DNA of 64,000 nucleotides. It comes from Anisodus tanguticus (Eukaryota > Streptophyta > Magnoliopsida > Solanales > Solanaceae). The position numbers were made by a program, and so were the translations under genes. Where the stretch lies: positions 4,581,001-4,645,000 of the forward strand of contig CM067550.1 in NCBI GenBank assembly GCA_034509755.1, in the 5' to 3' direction. Positions 22,271 to 34,081 of the stretch are shown in pieces (within the stretch, counting starts at the first letter, position 1; the number at the start of each line of letters is the position of its first letter). The notes beneath the pieces were generated by a model. It was not told the origin of the DNA and made no database searches. It worked only from the letters and a program-made list of their open reading frames with translations.

Positions 22271-22965
22271 ACGGTCAATGACCGAAAATATTGTATATAT
22301 TTATTATATACAAAAATTACAAATTCCTTTCTTTACAATTTTACAAGATGAAATGGAAATGAATTAAATGTTGAAGTTGCAGATGACTTCTGCCTGAAAA
22401 ATCTACCTAAATAGACATAGACAACTTCTCATTACAATTGCTCAATACAAAGCTAATTTAGAATCTAAACTGTAATAGTAATGTTGGACAGAATGTTGTC
22501 GATACGCTCAGACAACACTTGTTATCCAATTTTCTGAGATCAATTCTCGAGATCTCTCTTGATATTTTCGCAATTTATTTTTGAATATCGATTCACTCTT
22601 CAAATAGCTCAAATTTTAAAATGGATACCTTTCTAAATCTCCCTTCGTATCGTAAATATCCCTCAAAAATATTATAATCGATCCAATGACCAATTTAATA
22701 CTCACCATAATATGTCATTCTTTCACCATCGTTCATTTTAAAAAACTTAGCACTAGAAAAGCAGAAGAAAGCAAAGAAAAGTATTGGTTCTAGAAAAAAC
22801 AGAAGAGAGCAAAGAAGATTATTGCTCATAGAAAGAAGAAGAAGAAGAAAGCAAATAATCTGAGTGTTGCTTTTTTTTTTTTTTTTTTTTAAAGGATAGC
22901 TATTAAAAGAATTTGACATTGCAGTATTCCATTTTTGGTGGTAGATAGATAGATAGATCATAATT

Positions 22966-23430
22966 GAAGAACTAATATGTGAGTAGATACTTAGTAATAA
23001 AAATCTTAAATATTCAGTAAAAGGAATCAAATGATGGCCTGAGTGATTTTTTTCATCTCCTAAACTTTTGTGGGCAAATACCAAATTACCACCCTTATGA
23101 AGAAAATAAAATTAGTTAGATGCTTACTATTCATAAAATAGCCTCTCTTTCGTCCTTGAAAAGTCACAAAAACAAAGTGAAAAATAGCCAAAAAGAAAAT
23201 CATTTCACTTGTTTGATAACACGCATGGTCATGGACCAGGCCCTTCTTTTTTCCTACACCACAATTTCAAATAATGCGTAATATTGCACGGTTCACGGCG
23301 CACTCTTGGGACCCCACTCCTCCAAAACAAAAATCTCACAACCCGAGGCTATCTTCACAACGATTAAAATGTCAAAAATATCCTTCATATTTGGTAATAC
23401 ATGCAAAATGGTACTTTAAATATACTGTTT
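22966..23430. other. Intergenic AT-rich DNA
   Basis: No gene or named repeat recognised between the duplicated block and the Stowaway-like element. Confidence 0.4.
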
Positions 23431-23721
23431 TACTTCCTCCGTTAATAGTACGGAGTTTTAATTTGGACAGACTCCTTAAAAAAAAATTCACTTCTAAAAA
23501 GTAAAAAAAGATTTTTTACTAATTTATTCCTAAATCATGTCTTAGAAAATAAGTACTCCACTCTTTAATGATTTTTTAATTATGTAAAATTCTATTTATT
23601 TAAATAAGAGTAAAATCGGAAGAAAAAAATCAACATTTTCTTGATTTTGTAAAATATCACCTTTTAAAATAAAATTTTAAAAAAGGTAAAAACATCACTT
23701 ATTATGAAACGAAGGGAGTAA
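23431..23721. mobile_element. Stowaway-like MITE
   Basis: TA target dinucleotides flank inverted ends CTTCCTCCGTTAATAG and, on the right, the complement CTCCCTTCGTTTCATAA. The interior of about 290 bp is AT-rich and non-coding. Terminal CTCCCTCCGT and TA duplication are the marks of Tc1/mariner-type Stowaway MITEs. Confidence 0.75.
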
Positions 23722-24050
23722 CAGTTTTAGTTTTTTGATTTTATCAAAACCGAGCACTTTTAATCTCTGGGTTTTATCGAAATAAGATTTATCATGAATC
23801 CATATATGGATGAGTAATATCTATATTTTTTGTTACTTTTGGTCTATTTCTGAAGTGCGATGCATCTTTTTGAAATGTAATATCTGTCTTTTCTAAAGTT
23901 ATTTTTGTGTTTGGTGCAATTTCACATGTCGCAATTTCTGAGGCTTGGCGTAATTTCATAATATTTTCGGTTGACTATATTTTTTACGATTTTCATAAAA
24001 TTTAACAGTCAAGTTTGTCAAATATTGCATAATCAATACTCATTTTTAAT

Positions 24051-24356
24051 ACTCCATTTATCTCAAATTATTTATCATAGTTTTCCTTTTCCCGCACATT
24101 AAATAAAATATTAATTAGGAGCGAATTTAACTATTTTATCCCTATTTATGAGTTAAGATATAATCGCTCTTCATTAAATATTAACTATATTTATGTGTCA
24201 TCTCCTCGTAATTGAGGTGTTTGTACTTTGTAGTCTTCAAGAGCAATTACGACTAAAAAGGTAAAATAAAAATAAAAATTAAATTTAAATTTTTTAAATA
24301 ACAAATAATTTAAGATAACTATTTTTCAAAATCACATAATTTATGATGGAGAGGGT
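24051..24356. mobile_element. Possible degraded Stowaway-like MITE
   Basis: Left end TACTCCATTTATCTCAAATTA and right end (complement) TACCCTCTCCATCATAAATTA are imperfectly inverted, with further matching ATAGTTATCTTAAATTATTT-like inner segments. The ends are less regular than in the neighbouring MITE, so limits are approximate. Confidence 0.45.
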
Positions 24357-24359
24357 AAC

Positions 24360-25357
24360 TTTTAAGGCATTAAAATTATTTCCAAAGTTACAGGTTAACA
24401 ACCCTGTCGGATGCTATCTTAATTCAAAACATACCCAAAACGCCTTAACGCCACCACGGCTTAGCGGGCTAAAAATAGGGCCATCAGCTTCAGATATTCT
24501 GACTGGGTTATCCTCTACCCAACCTTAGTATGTCCTCACATGGTTTTCTGCTAATTACAACATTATTACCATGAAACCCCCATAATCTAGTGCAACATAG
24601 TTCAACACAAGGTATTTAGCCTTTCATTTAGGCTAAATATGAATATAAAATTAAAAATAAAACAAAACAAAATGTAAAATTACCTTAGTTCCTGAGGTTG
24701 TGCTCAGATGAGGAAGATGTACATCAAACTTTAAACTTGTATTATAAGAGAGTTTTTTACCAAGTAGGAAGAGTGGTTTGCCAAAGCCTCCCTTCCTAAC
24801 TAAACAAATGACCCTTTATACAGGGGTCAAGAGTTACAATCTTTACATTTTACTAAACTTTACAAGTGTCAGCCATTTGGCTATAAGATTGTAACTCTCG
24901 ACCCCCTGTATAAAGGGTCATTTGTTTAGTTAGGAAGGCAGACTTTCGCCAACCACTTTTCCTATTTGTAAAAAACTCTCTTATAATAAAAGTTTAAAGT
25001 TTGTTGTACATCTTCCTCATCTAAGCACAATCTCAGGAATTTAGGTAATTTTATATTTTGTTTTGTTTTATTTTTAATTTTATATTCATATTTAGCCTAA
25101 ATGAAAGGTTAAATTCATTGTGTTGAACTATGTTGCACTAGATTACGGGTTTGTCATGGTAATAATGCTGTAATTAGCAGAAAAACATATGAGGACATAC
25201 TAAGGTTAGAAGAGGATAACCCAAACAGAATATCTAAAGCTCACACTGACGATCCTATTTTTAACCTGCTAAGCCATGATGATATTATGACATTTTGAAT
25301 CTATTTTGAATTAAGATAGCTTCCATCGGGGTTGTTAACCCGTAAAAGGTTACCTTG
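24360..25357. mobile_element. 1-kb foldback element upstream of MDH
   Basis: Two long inverted arms (about 24360-24861 and 24883-25357) surround a spacer of about 20 bp. Landmarks on the left arm such as GGTTAACAACCC, GATGCTATCTTAATTCAAAA, AGTATGTCCTCACATG and GACCCTTTATACAGGGGTCA recur as reverse complements on the right arm in mirrored order. The outermost GGTAACTTTTA/TAAAAGGTTACC also pair, with about 35 extra bases on the left. Arms diverge by scattered substitutions and small indels. No coding sequence, and no convincing target duplication. The right end is about 235 bp from the MDH start codon, so it abuts or overlaps the promoter. Confidence 0.85.
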
Positions 25358-25490
25358 AGTCTCCTTGGTCCGTTCCACCGAATGTGGTATTTTATGTAGT
25401 ACGGAGTATACCCCAAATATAAGTGACCATTTATGTCATTTGCTCTTCAATAGTCACAACGACATCGCACTGACCTCTCATCTCAGGCCA

Positions 25491-25497
25491 ATAAATA
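25491..25497 (+). promoter_or_regulatory. Candidate TATA element of MDH
   Basis: ATAAATA about 95 nt upstream of the MDH ATG, followed by a pyrimidine-rich leader (CTCATTCTCTTTGCCC). Spacing is plausible for a short 5' untranslated region. No transcription start evidence is available. Confidence 0.35.
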
Positions 25498-25591
25498 TCA
25501 CCTCATTCTCTTTGCCCTTCTCACTTTCATCAGTCTCAACTCTCGATCATTGTTTTCATCGCTATCGGAAACTTCTAGATCTTCAAACAAA

Positions 25592-28500
25592 ATGGCCAAA
25601 GATCCAGTTCGCGTTCTCGTTACTGGTGCTGCTGGTAATCGATCTGTTCTATTTACTTCTAATTAAACCTTAAATATTTGTTTTGTTTTTGTAATTGTAT
25701 GGATTACCTAACTTAGATCTGTTGTTTTACTTCATTTTGACTTGAAGTTACTATTGATTTTTAGTAGTGATGCTCATCGGATTTAACCTTAGATCTACTT
25801 GTTTACTGTTAGTGATTTTGATTTAATTTTTAATTTTGTTTGATCTTTTGTTTAATTGATTTGCGACTATGAGATGGGACATAGATGTCTCATTTCTTTT
25901 TGAATAACTATGACTTGGAGCATTTTAGACCACAAAATAACATAATTACAGTTATTTATAGTTAAAACTATATAAAAAATGTATAGCTAAGACTTGAAAA
26001 GTATCTTAAAAATATTTTGGAAAAAAATGGAAGTTAATTTGATTCTCGAATATACTCGCTTTGTCTCAAGCTATGTGATACAGTTCGGATTTTGAGAGTT
26101 AAATAAGAAAATCTTTGACCACTGATTTATTCGTATGCCTTCTAAATATTTTAAATTGTTAATTATTGTGTCTTAAACTAAACAAGATGTTTAATTCCTT
26201 TTTTGAAGAACTATGACTTGAGCATTTTAGACCACAAAATACCATAGATTACAATTATTTATAGTTAAAACTATATAAAAATGTATAGCTAAGAGTTAAA
26301 AAGTATCTTAAAAAAAATTGAAGTTAATTTGAGACTTACTTTTTTGCTATATGTGATCTGAAATTAATACTCATTTTGTTTAAAAAAGGATGAGACCGGA
26401 CATAGATTTTCTAATTTCTTTTTGAAGAACTATGACTTGAGCATTTTAGATCACAAAATACCACAAGTTACAATTATTTATGGTTAAAACTATATAAAAA
26501 ATGTATAGTTAAGAGTTAAAAGTATCTTAAAAATAATTTGGGAAAAAAATGGAAGTTAATTAGACTCTCCAGCATACTTGCTTTGTCTCAATTTATATGA
26601 TACAGTTTGGATTTTGAGAGTTAAATAAGAAGATTTTAACTGCGATTTATTAGTATGCGTTTTAAATATTTTAACTTGTTAATTATTGCGACTTACTACT
26701 TTTATGTAGTTCTAAGTATGTATTTTTTTTTTTAAAAACTTAAAAGATTGTATGTCTGAATTCACGGTCAAAATAAAGAAGTTTGACTCTCAAATACGAA
26801 TTGTATCACATAAATTGGGGACAAAGGGAGTAGTAAATAGTAAGTAACATCATGTATGATGGGATAGAAGTGGTATTATTTTGTTTGGTGTAGTTAATGT
26901 TGTTGATTCATCTCCTTGAGGTTGTTAAGCATGTTTGCTTTGATGTATTTGTTGTTTCACCAGTTAATCTTAACCATGTTAATTCGCGATGTTAGTTATA
27001 CTTAAAAATGAATCACTGTGTGTTCCTTTTTTTGTGTTTTGCTTTGATTTCTGATCAGAAAATCTGTTAATTTGATTTACTTATTTTTTTATTTTTTGGG
27101 AACCTTTAGTATATTCTTAAATTACACCTGTTTTATGTTTTACTTTGATTTCTGATAAGAAAATCTGTTAATTTGATTTACTTTTTATTTTTATTTTTTG
27201 GGAACCTTAAGTATATTCTTAAATTATCAGTAAAATCAAACAGGTGTAACTAAAATCGATGTTGAGCCCCCCCCCCCCCCCTACCCCACACACAAAAAGA
27301 AAAGAAAAGGGGGGGGGGTACTTTAGGATTAAGGTTTAGTTGTTACTGATGGAGCGCGATTGGGTTGATGATTCTGAGTGGTCAAACTATTATGATGTCA
27401 TGTGGATTCGTGGTTTGGCAAAACTTCTTGTGCGTTAGTCAAGCTAGATAAGTATGAAGGTTATCTTGTTAGGTACTTTTGGTAATCTGTTTTCGAGGTT
27501 TAAAGACTTTTCTTCTAAAGTTGGAAAACAGTAATCGTGACGGTAATGTTTATTGGTTCCAAAATTATGAGTTTGTTGGATGTCGTGTTAACAGGATAAC
27601 ACTGTTTTGTTTTTCAGGACAAATTGGATATGCCTTGGTGCCGATGATTGCCAGGGGAGTGATGTTGGGTGCTGATCAGCCTGTAATTCTCCACATGTTG
27701 GATATTCCACCAGCTGCAGAGGCACTGAATGGAGTGAAGATGGAGTTAGTGGATGCTGCCTTCCCTCTTCTTAAGGGTTGGTGCAGTTGCTTCTCATAAT
27801 TTTAACGTTATGGCATATTATCACTTGATGAAAGTAAACTTGGGTTAAATGGTTTGTTCCGCTATGTACGTGTCAGGTGTTGTTGCCACAACTGATGCTG
27901 TTGAGGCATGTACTGGTGTCAACGTTGCTGTCATGGTTGGAGGTTTCCCCAGGAAAGAAGGCATGGAAAGAAAAGATGTCATGTCAAAGAATGTGTCTAT
28001 TTACAAGTCCCAGGCTTCTGCTCTCGAGAAGCATGCTGCTCCCAACTGCAAGGTCAGGCAAATTATATATATCTTTGTCAATTCCTTTTAATTTTAACTT
28101 TGTCTTGTAACTTGCACCTAGTGTTCAACTTTCCATGATATTTTCCAGCTTTTGTTCAGATTATTCTTCTATTTGACTGTGGAGTTAATTGATTACTTAG
28201 CTGATAATAGATCACCTAAGTCGGTGAGAATAGTAACGGGATGTTTATTGCCAACTTTTAATGTCCCATGTGTTGACAAGTCTTTTCTGCTACAATCTGT
28301 AATGTCTGTCATTTATTGCCTTCTGTTTGTGCCAATGGAAGTATTATTGAACCATTGTCAGGATTTGATGTGCATGTTATGTGCTTTCATTTCATTTTTG
28401 GTATTAAAGTTTTTCCTTGTGCCTCTTCCAGGTGTTGGTTGTTGCTAACCCTGCCAATACAAATGCATTGATCTTGAAAGAATTTGCACCATCCATTCCT

Positions 28501-29936
28501 GAGAAGAACATTACCTGTCTCACAAGGTTGGACCATAACAGGGCCCTTGGTCAAGTCTCAGAGAGACTGAGTGTCCAAGTGAGTGATGTTAAAAACGTTA
28601 TCATTTGGGGAAACCACTCATCAACACAGTATCCTGATGTCAACCATGCAACAGTTAAGACACCAGCTGGAGATAAGCCAGTCCGTGAACTTGTCGCTGA
28701 TGATGCATGGTATAGTGAATCAGTGATTTGTTGTGAATTGATTAGCTAGCTCTTTTTCCATTTTTCCAATTAACTGATAAATGTTATTCTCCGTATTTAG
28801 GTTGAATGGTGAGTTCATTACTACTGTACAGCAGAGGGGTGCTGCCATTATCAAGGCTAGAAAGCTTTCTAGTGCCCTTTCCGCTGCTAGTTCTGCTTGT
28901 GATCACATTCGTGACTGGGTCCTTGGAACTCAAGAGGTAGATCTCTTAACTTGGGGCCTTGCTGTATTAAAATAAAACAAAGGAATTATTTATGCGTATT
29001 GTTGGTAGATTTACATTAAAAGTAGTTAACTCAATTTTTTTCTAACCAAATGTTGCAGGGTACTTTTGTTTCTATGGGTGTTTACTCTGATGGGTCATAC
29101 AATGTCCCAGCTGGGCTTATTTATTCCTTCCCAGTTACATGCAAAAATGGAGAATGGTCCATTGTCCAAGGTTAGTAAATATAATTAGTTGCATTCAGAT
29201 GTTGTCTTTGATTTTGAATCAATTACTTATACTATGCCATGTTAGGCTCCTATTATGTTATTGTTTTCAGGCAGTCCTCTCTTTAAATACATTTAGTCAA
29301 ATTAAATTGTTAGTTTGGGATGGTTGGGGAAAGTGGATTAATATGAGTCATAAATCATGCTGTAGGGTTTCGGGATTCAGATTCCTTATGTTAGCCATCT
29401 TTAGCTTCAATGATTGTCGTAGCATGTATGTGGAAGAGCCATTTGAGGAAAATATTACTAAATCAGATGTTTATTTGCCTGACGTATTTTCATTAGAAGA
29501 AAGGCATTTATCTGTACGGCTCAACACTTTACTGAGTTTTAGCTTTAGATGTTACCTAATGATTTATCTGGAAGTTCCCATCCAAAAAAATATCTGTAAA
29601 TTTTTGCTCAATATAATGCACGTTGTCTGTTTTTGAAAACTGAGCTGTTCCGATTGTCTTTGATTTGCCTCCTTTTTGATGTCTTATCATGTCGTATTTC
29701 TCCTCCATCTTTTATTAGTATCTTTTTTGTTGGTGTTGAACCTTGCTCTGAAGTTTCCTCTTTGCTCTCCTTTTCTCTTAAGATTACATTTATGTAGGAG
29801 TGTTTTTTTCCCTTGGTGATACTATAAATTCGTGTGCGCAGGTCTTCCAATTGACGAGTTCTCAAGAAAGAAGTTGGACTTGACAGCTGAGGAACTATCC
29901 GAGGAAAAAGCATTGGCATACTCCTGCCTCAACTAA
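25592..29936 (+). CDS. cMDH: Cytosolic NAD-malate dehydrogenase, 7 exons
   Basis: Catalyses malate + NAD+ to oxaloacetate + NADH in the cytosol, as in malate shuttles. Exons: 25592-25634, 27618-27776, 27877-28052, 28432-28709, 28801-28936, 29059-29170, 29842-29936; total 999 nt, 332 aa, the usual length of plant cytosolic MDH. All introns are GT-AG and keep the frame. Visible motifs: the dinucleotide-binding [19 protein letters not shown] split by intron 1, the specificity loop [16 protein letters not shown] with substrate-binding arginines, the [13 protein letters not shown] strand, the [11 protein letters not shown] segment with the catalytic-dyad Asp and a substrate-binding Arg, and [14 protein letters not shown] with the catalytic His. 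No N-terminal transit or glyoxysomal presequence, hence cytosolic. The start context is AACAAAATGG. Intron 1 is unusually long (1,983 bp) and holds MITE-derived repeats. Confidence 0.97.
25893..26695. repeat. Triplicated block in MDH intron 1
   Basis: A segment with ACTATGACTTGAGCATTTTA, ACCACAAAATAC, TATTTATAGTTAAAACTATA and AATGTATAGCTAAGA occurs three times (about 25905-26040, 26207-26330, 26424-26560). The first and third are each followed by MITE-half sequence (CTTTGTCTCAA, TATGATACAGTT, TTTTGAGAGTTAAATAAGA). This is consistent with local duplication of an older block that contained a MITE edge. Confidence 0.75.
26575..26832. mobile_element. Stowaway-like MITE in MDH intron 1
   Basis: TA-flanked. 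The left end ACTTGCTTTGTCTCAATTTA and the complement of the right end ACTCCCTTTGTCCCCAATTT are inverted, and pairing extends inward through GATACARTTYG and TTTGAGAGT. Size about 258 bp. The CTCCCTTTGTCCCAATTTATGTGA wording is typical of MITEs common in Solanaceae. Confidence 0.75.
27267..27318. repeat. C15 and G10 homopolymer pair in intron 1
   Basis: Fifteen consecutive C (27267-27281) and ten G (27309-27318) lie 27 nt apart, separated by CA and GA repeats. They could pair as a stem or be prone to length error in assembly. Confidence 0.7.
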
Positions 29937-30925
29937 ATTGCCTTTTCAACATATGGGAGTGGCTTCAGTTTTGAATAAGGCTCATTGTTGATTCTTGAGG
30001 AAAGGATGATGGGGATACTGCTTTGTCAGTTGTTTACTCTTTAATGAGATACTCTGTTTTATGCCAAATGCACGAGATAGAACCGATGTTTTCGCGAATA
30101 ATTAGTATATTTTGTTGGTCCCTTGGATGATGCTTTCCGTTATGAATGAGTTTTTGTTCTTGCACATCAGTTGTCATAAAATATCCGTGGTCTTAACTTT
30201 CTTGTTTTACGTAGGCTACGTTCTATCCTCATTTTTTATCCGCCTTTGGATGGCTTCAAATGCTTATATTCTGACAATTCTCCCTGATTTTGCATGTACT
30301 GGTATCTCTAGCGTGGCTTGATGTCTGGTATGTTCGATATTGTGTTTCAAACTATAAGCTGAACTGGCTATTCATGGCCAGCTTAGAATAGCTGGTGTTG
30401 CCTTATTAATTCTACCTTCATCGAATTTTTAATATTCTCATCAACTGCTAGCTGATAGTGAATAGCGGATTAGACGATTATTTGGAGCCCATGAAACTAT
30501 TTTTTGAGCAAAGTACACATTAAATTAAAATGACCGAATTAGAACAATGCAGGTAGCAACAATTGGATTAAATCCTGGTTCTGCCGAGATGTTTGCCACT
30601 AGGACGTTGAATATATGCGCTCTTTTTGACAGCTCTAGAACAGATGAAACATTTGAGCCATTGCATATCCAGAAACTGCCTTGAATAGAACAAATTAAAC
30701 ATTTCCAAAGAAAAAACTCGAATGTACCATAAACTTTAAGAGATTATAACATTGGAATACTTTCACCTATATACAAGCTCAACCGATATTGGGCGTCATA
30801 TGCCAAAACTGAGCTTTTCATGCCAATTATCGCACACAATTATCATACCAAGCCAATTTCTCATAATAATGGCTTCTCCTAGCCCAAAACTCTTTTAGAT
30901 ACCTGAATAACTCCGGTCCAACGTG

Positions 30926-30927
<2 letters not shown>
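29937..30927. other. MDH 3' UTR and downstream DNA
   Basis: The first few hundred bases should include the MDH 3' untranslated region; I do not see a clear AATAAA signal. No other gene is recognised. The frame at 30112-30321 is probably chance. Confidence 0.4.

Positions 30928-31001
<74 letters not shown>
30928..31001. repeat. (AT)n microsatellite, about 37 units
   Basis: Uninterrupted AT dinucleotides over about 74 bp. Self-complementary and likely to vary in length between individuals. Confidence 0.95.
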
Positions 31002-31003
<2 letters not shown>

Positions 31004-32132
31004 CCTCTTTCACAGGCAAGAGTGAGACTGGAGTAACATGAATTTTTTGTCACTTACTGTAGGTCTACATTTTACCTGAATAATTCAAGAATAGTAAGCC
31101 AATTAGTAACAAGACATTTCTTATAATCTAACAAAAAATTGCATCTCTTTTCTAAATTATAATGTAGTAAATATCTCAAAAGGTCACTCAAGTTTTGAAA
31201 ATTATGGAGTAAAGTCATTTTACTTTGATTTTATCAATAAAGTCATTCAACTTGTATGTTATATCGTAAAAAAACTATTTCCAAATTATGAACTAAGATC
31301 ACCGAAAATCCTTGTTGGCATTTAAAATTCCAATTTATATTCCACGTGGGATGCAACCATTAACCATGTAGGCATATTTTTATAGAAAAATCCAACCGAG
31401 TAATTAACTTATGGCGTTCACATTAATTAATGCCTTTACTTGTAATTGCAAATTTCATTGAAGTTGAAAACCTGTACACGGAGTTGACACTAATTTCAAC
31501 TGCATGTGTACTTGGGAAGTTTCTAATTGAATTCTCATTCTCCAACGGTGAACTGATAACACCATGGATAACTATTTTTTTTCTTGCTTAAGAAGATGTA
31601 ATACATCTAGTCCAGAGCCAAGTGGTAAAATGTATTTAGGTAAAGAAAAATATTTAAAAGTTGAAGATTGAAACTTTTGAAGTAATGATTTTTTTTAACC
31701 AATTCTTGAATACGTAATTAGCCCAACTAGCACCTGTTTTCTCCAATAATTTTACTTAAATGGTTTTTATACGATATCCGTTTTGGTATTTTTTCGGGCA
31801 ACTAGGTGAGTTTTACCTGTGTGATCGATTGAGTTAATTATATGGGTCTCCTGATCTCCTCTAAATAATTAGTTAGTCACTCATTTATCTTTCAATATAA
31901 AAATATATGCATGGCTACTAGTTGGGTTCCACAAGGAATATAAATTAGAATTTAAAATGCTAACAAGGATTTCCGAATCAAACTGTAGTCTAAACTTGCC
32001 AGGACGTTTTGTAAGGCAGGACGTTATTGTTGGAGGTGAATTGCTAAATCTACTTTTTTGGCTGCTGCTTGAAATGATGTCCTGTCACAGCTTGTTTAGC
32101 CATTCATGTAAATATCCACGAAAGCAGTTTAT
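31002..32132. other. Intergenic DNA without recognised genes
   Basis: AT-rich. The short frame at 31957-32196 lacks any recognisable domain and overlaps the edge of the next transposable element. Confidence 0.4.
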
Positions 32133-32947
32133 TAGGGCGGTTCAAAATCGAATCGTTATCAATAATTCAATCGTAAAACTGACTTATTGGTATTAGGTTA
32201 CCGGATTAGCGGTTGGAGAACGTATTAAAATTTTATAATTAACGGCTTATCGGTGCGGGGGCGGATTACTCAATTTTCTTAATGGGTAAACCGTTAACCC
32301 GTGAAGAATTTATCATATTTATGTTTTACCTCTAAACATATAAAATATTAAATATATATTATAATTATAAACCTAAATCACTAAAGTGTAAAACTAATAT
32401 AAGTGATACGCATTATTTTGAAATTGAAGGAAATTGAAGAACTTTAGTGATTTAGGTTTATATTATAATTATAAACCTAAATCAATAAAGTGTAAAACTA
32501 AAACCCCAGCCCCATTCAGTTCTTAAACTAACCCGAATTTCCCTAAAGCGCAAAGGCGATTTTCTCTTCAACAACAACAGTACTGTTCTCAATCTCTGAC
32601 CCATAAATACACACACTCAAATTCACCAAAACAATTTCCTTCAATTTCAAAATAATGCGTATAAAACCCTAGTCATCAATATAGTGATTGTTTCCCCTTT
32701 AAATTTTGTGTTTTCCTGCATTCTCTTCATTAAAATAGTAGGTATTGTGAAGGTATTATAAAGTGATAGTTGTTACATAATTTAACTGATACAACGTCCG
32801 CTAACCGCTCGATAATTGCTAACCCGATACCGAACCAATTGATAGGATATCGGTTGGCTAGCGAATTAATACATTTAAAAGTCGATAATCGATAAGTCGA
32901 ACCGTTAAGAGTAATAATACGCCCAATCCACCTGATAAGTAGCCCTA
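32133..32947. mobile_element. Non-autonomous hAT-like element
   Basis: Both ends begin TAGGGC (right end read as complement). Flanking 8-mers CAGTTTAT (32125-32132) and CCGTTTAT (32948-32955) agree at seven of eight positions, the 8-bp target duplication size of hAT elements. The sub-terminal parts are rich in CGGTT/AACCG, TCGGTTATCGG-like motifs on both arms. The middle contains an inverted repeat (AACCTAAATCACTAAAGT near 32370 and ACTTTAGTGATTTAGGTT near 32443). No transposase coding. Confidence 0.65.
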
Positions 32948-32955
32948 CCGTTTAT

Positions 32956-34081
32956 CAAATTAAAAAATATAAAACAAACAAAAAAAAGAATATCCCTTCT
33001 TTTTTGAATTATGCAGGGCATCTTACTATCGGGCAACAACAACGCTTCAACCCCAGATAAGTTGTGGTTGGATTCATGAATTGGCAACTTTTATGCTAGT
33101 TGTCAGCCTCCCGCAAGTCTTCAACCCTCCTTTTAGAAGCGGAGCTAGAGTGTAAGCAGCATGTTCGGCAGAACTAAGTAATTTTATCCAAACGCTATAT
33201 TTATCTTAAGAAATTCATTTAATATGTATAAATTGTTAATTTAAAACTCATCTAGTAAATTTCAGAACCCATAAACTTTAAATCGACTCCACCTCTGCTT
33301 CTTTTATCCGGATTTGGGACCAACAATCAAATAAACTAATGTTCCTCAAATAATTTTGGAGGATAAAATTCCGGAGATTTAGATTGTTATGCATATAGAA
33401 GGGAAGAAGAGAAAGCGATGAAGTGAGTCAATGCATTGAAAGTCGTTTTAAACAGAAGTTACTTAGTATTTGGAAATGAAACCACAGGAGGAACCCGTAG
33501 GGGACACGTGTAACTAAATTAACACCCAACTGGACGGACTGAAGAGATGGGCAACTGGAGGGGAGCCGAGTCCAAGCAAAAGGAAATGATAGCAAAAGAT
33601 CAAGTTTGGAGAATTATGAAATCAGGATAAAAAAGAAAAAGAAAAATGTGGGGGGGGGGGGGTGGAAAGTATAGAGATGTTGACGAGAAAATGCAAAAAA
33701 TTAAGGACCAAATCCAGTGAATTTCTATTAGACTACTTAATATTTTGTGCTCGAGCCAAGGCATCATAAACAATCTCTCTACCCTATAAAAGTGAGTGTA
33801 AGATCTGCGTACATTCTAATCTTTCCAGAACCTACTTGTAAAATTACATTGAGTGTGTTATTATTGTTTTAATATTTTGTGGCCGAACGACCGTTGATGC
33901 GCTCCATTATTTGTGAAAATAATGAGAAATATGATAAGATCCAATTTTAAATTTACAAAGGGTACTTCAAGGCATTAACAATTTCACCAAGGTTGAATTG
34001 ACTGCTAATGCTTTATGAAAGTCCCTTTTAATTTTTTTAATTCCTTTTTGTATACCAAATTAAAAAACGTTCTCATATTTT
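32956..34081. other. Intergenic DNA with a G tract
   Basis: Nothing coding is supported. A run of 13-14 G lies at about 33648-33661. The remainder is AT-rich. Confidence 0.4.

Larger units (their letters stand above)
20925..22965. repeat. Segmental duplication region, copies 2 and internal pair
   Basis: Contains copy 2 of the 12-13 kb block (21413-22105). It also carries an internal duplication: 20925-21235 matches 22618-22955 (TTTCTAATTCTCCCTTC, AGCAAATAATCTGAGTATTG and GGTGATAGATAGATAG are landmarks). Both internal copies have GA-rich AGCAGAAGAAAGCAAA motifs and a poly(T) run, expanded to about 22 T at 22871-22892 in the second. Confidence 0.75.
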
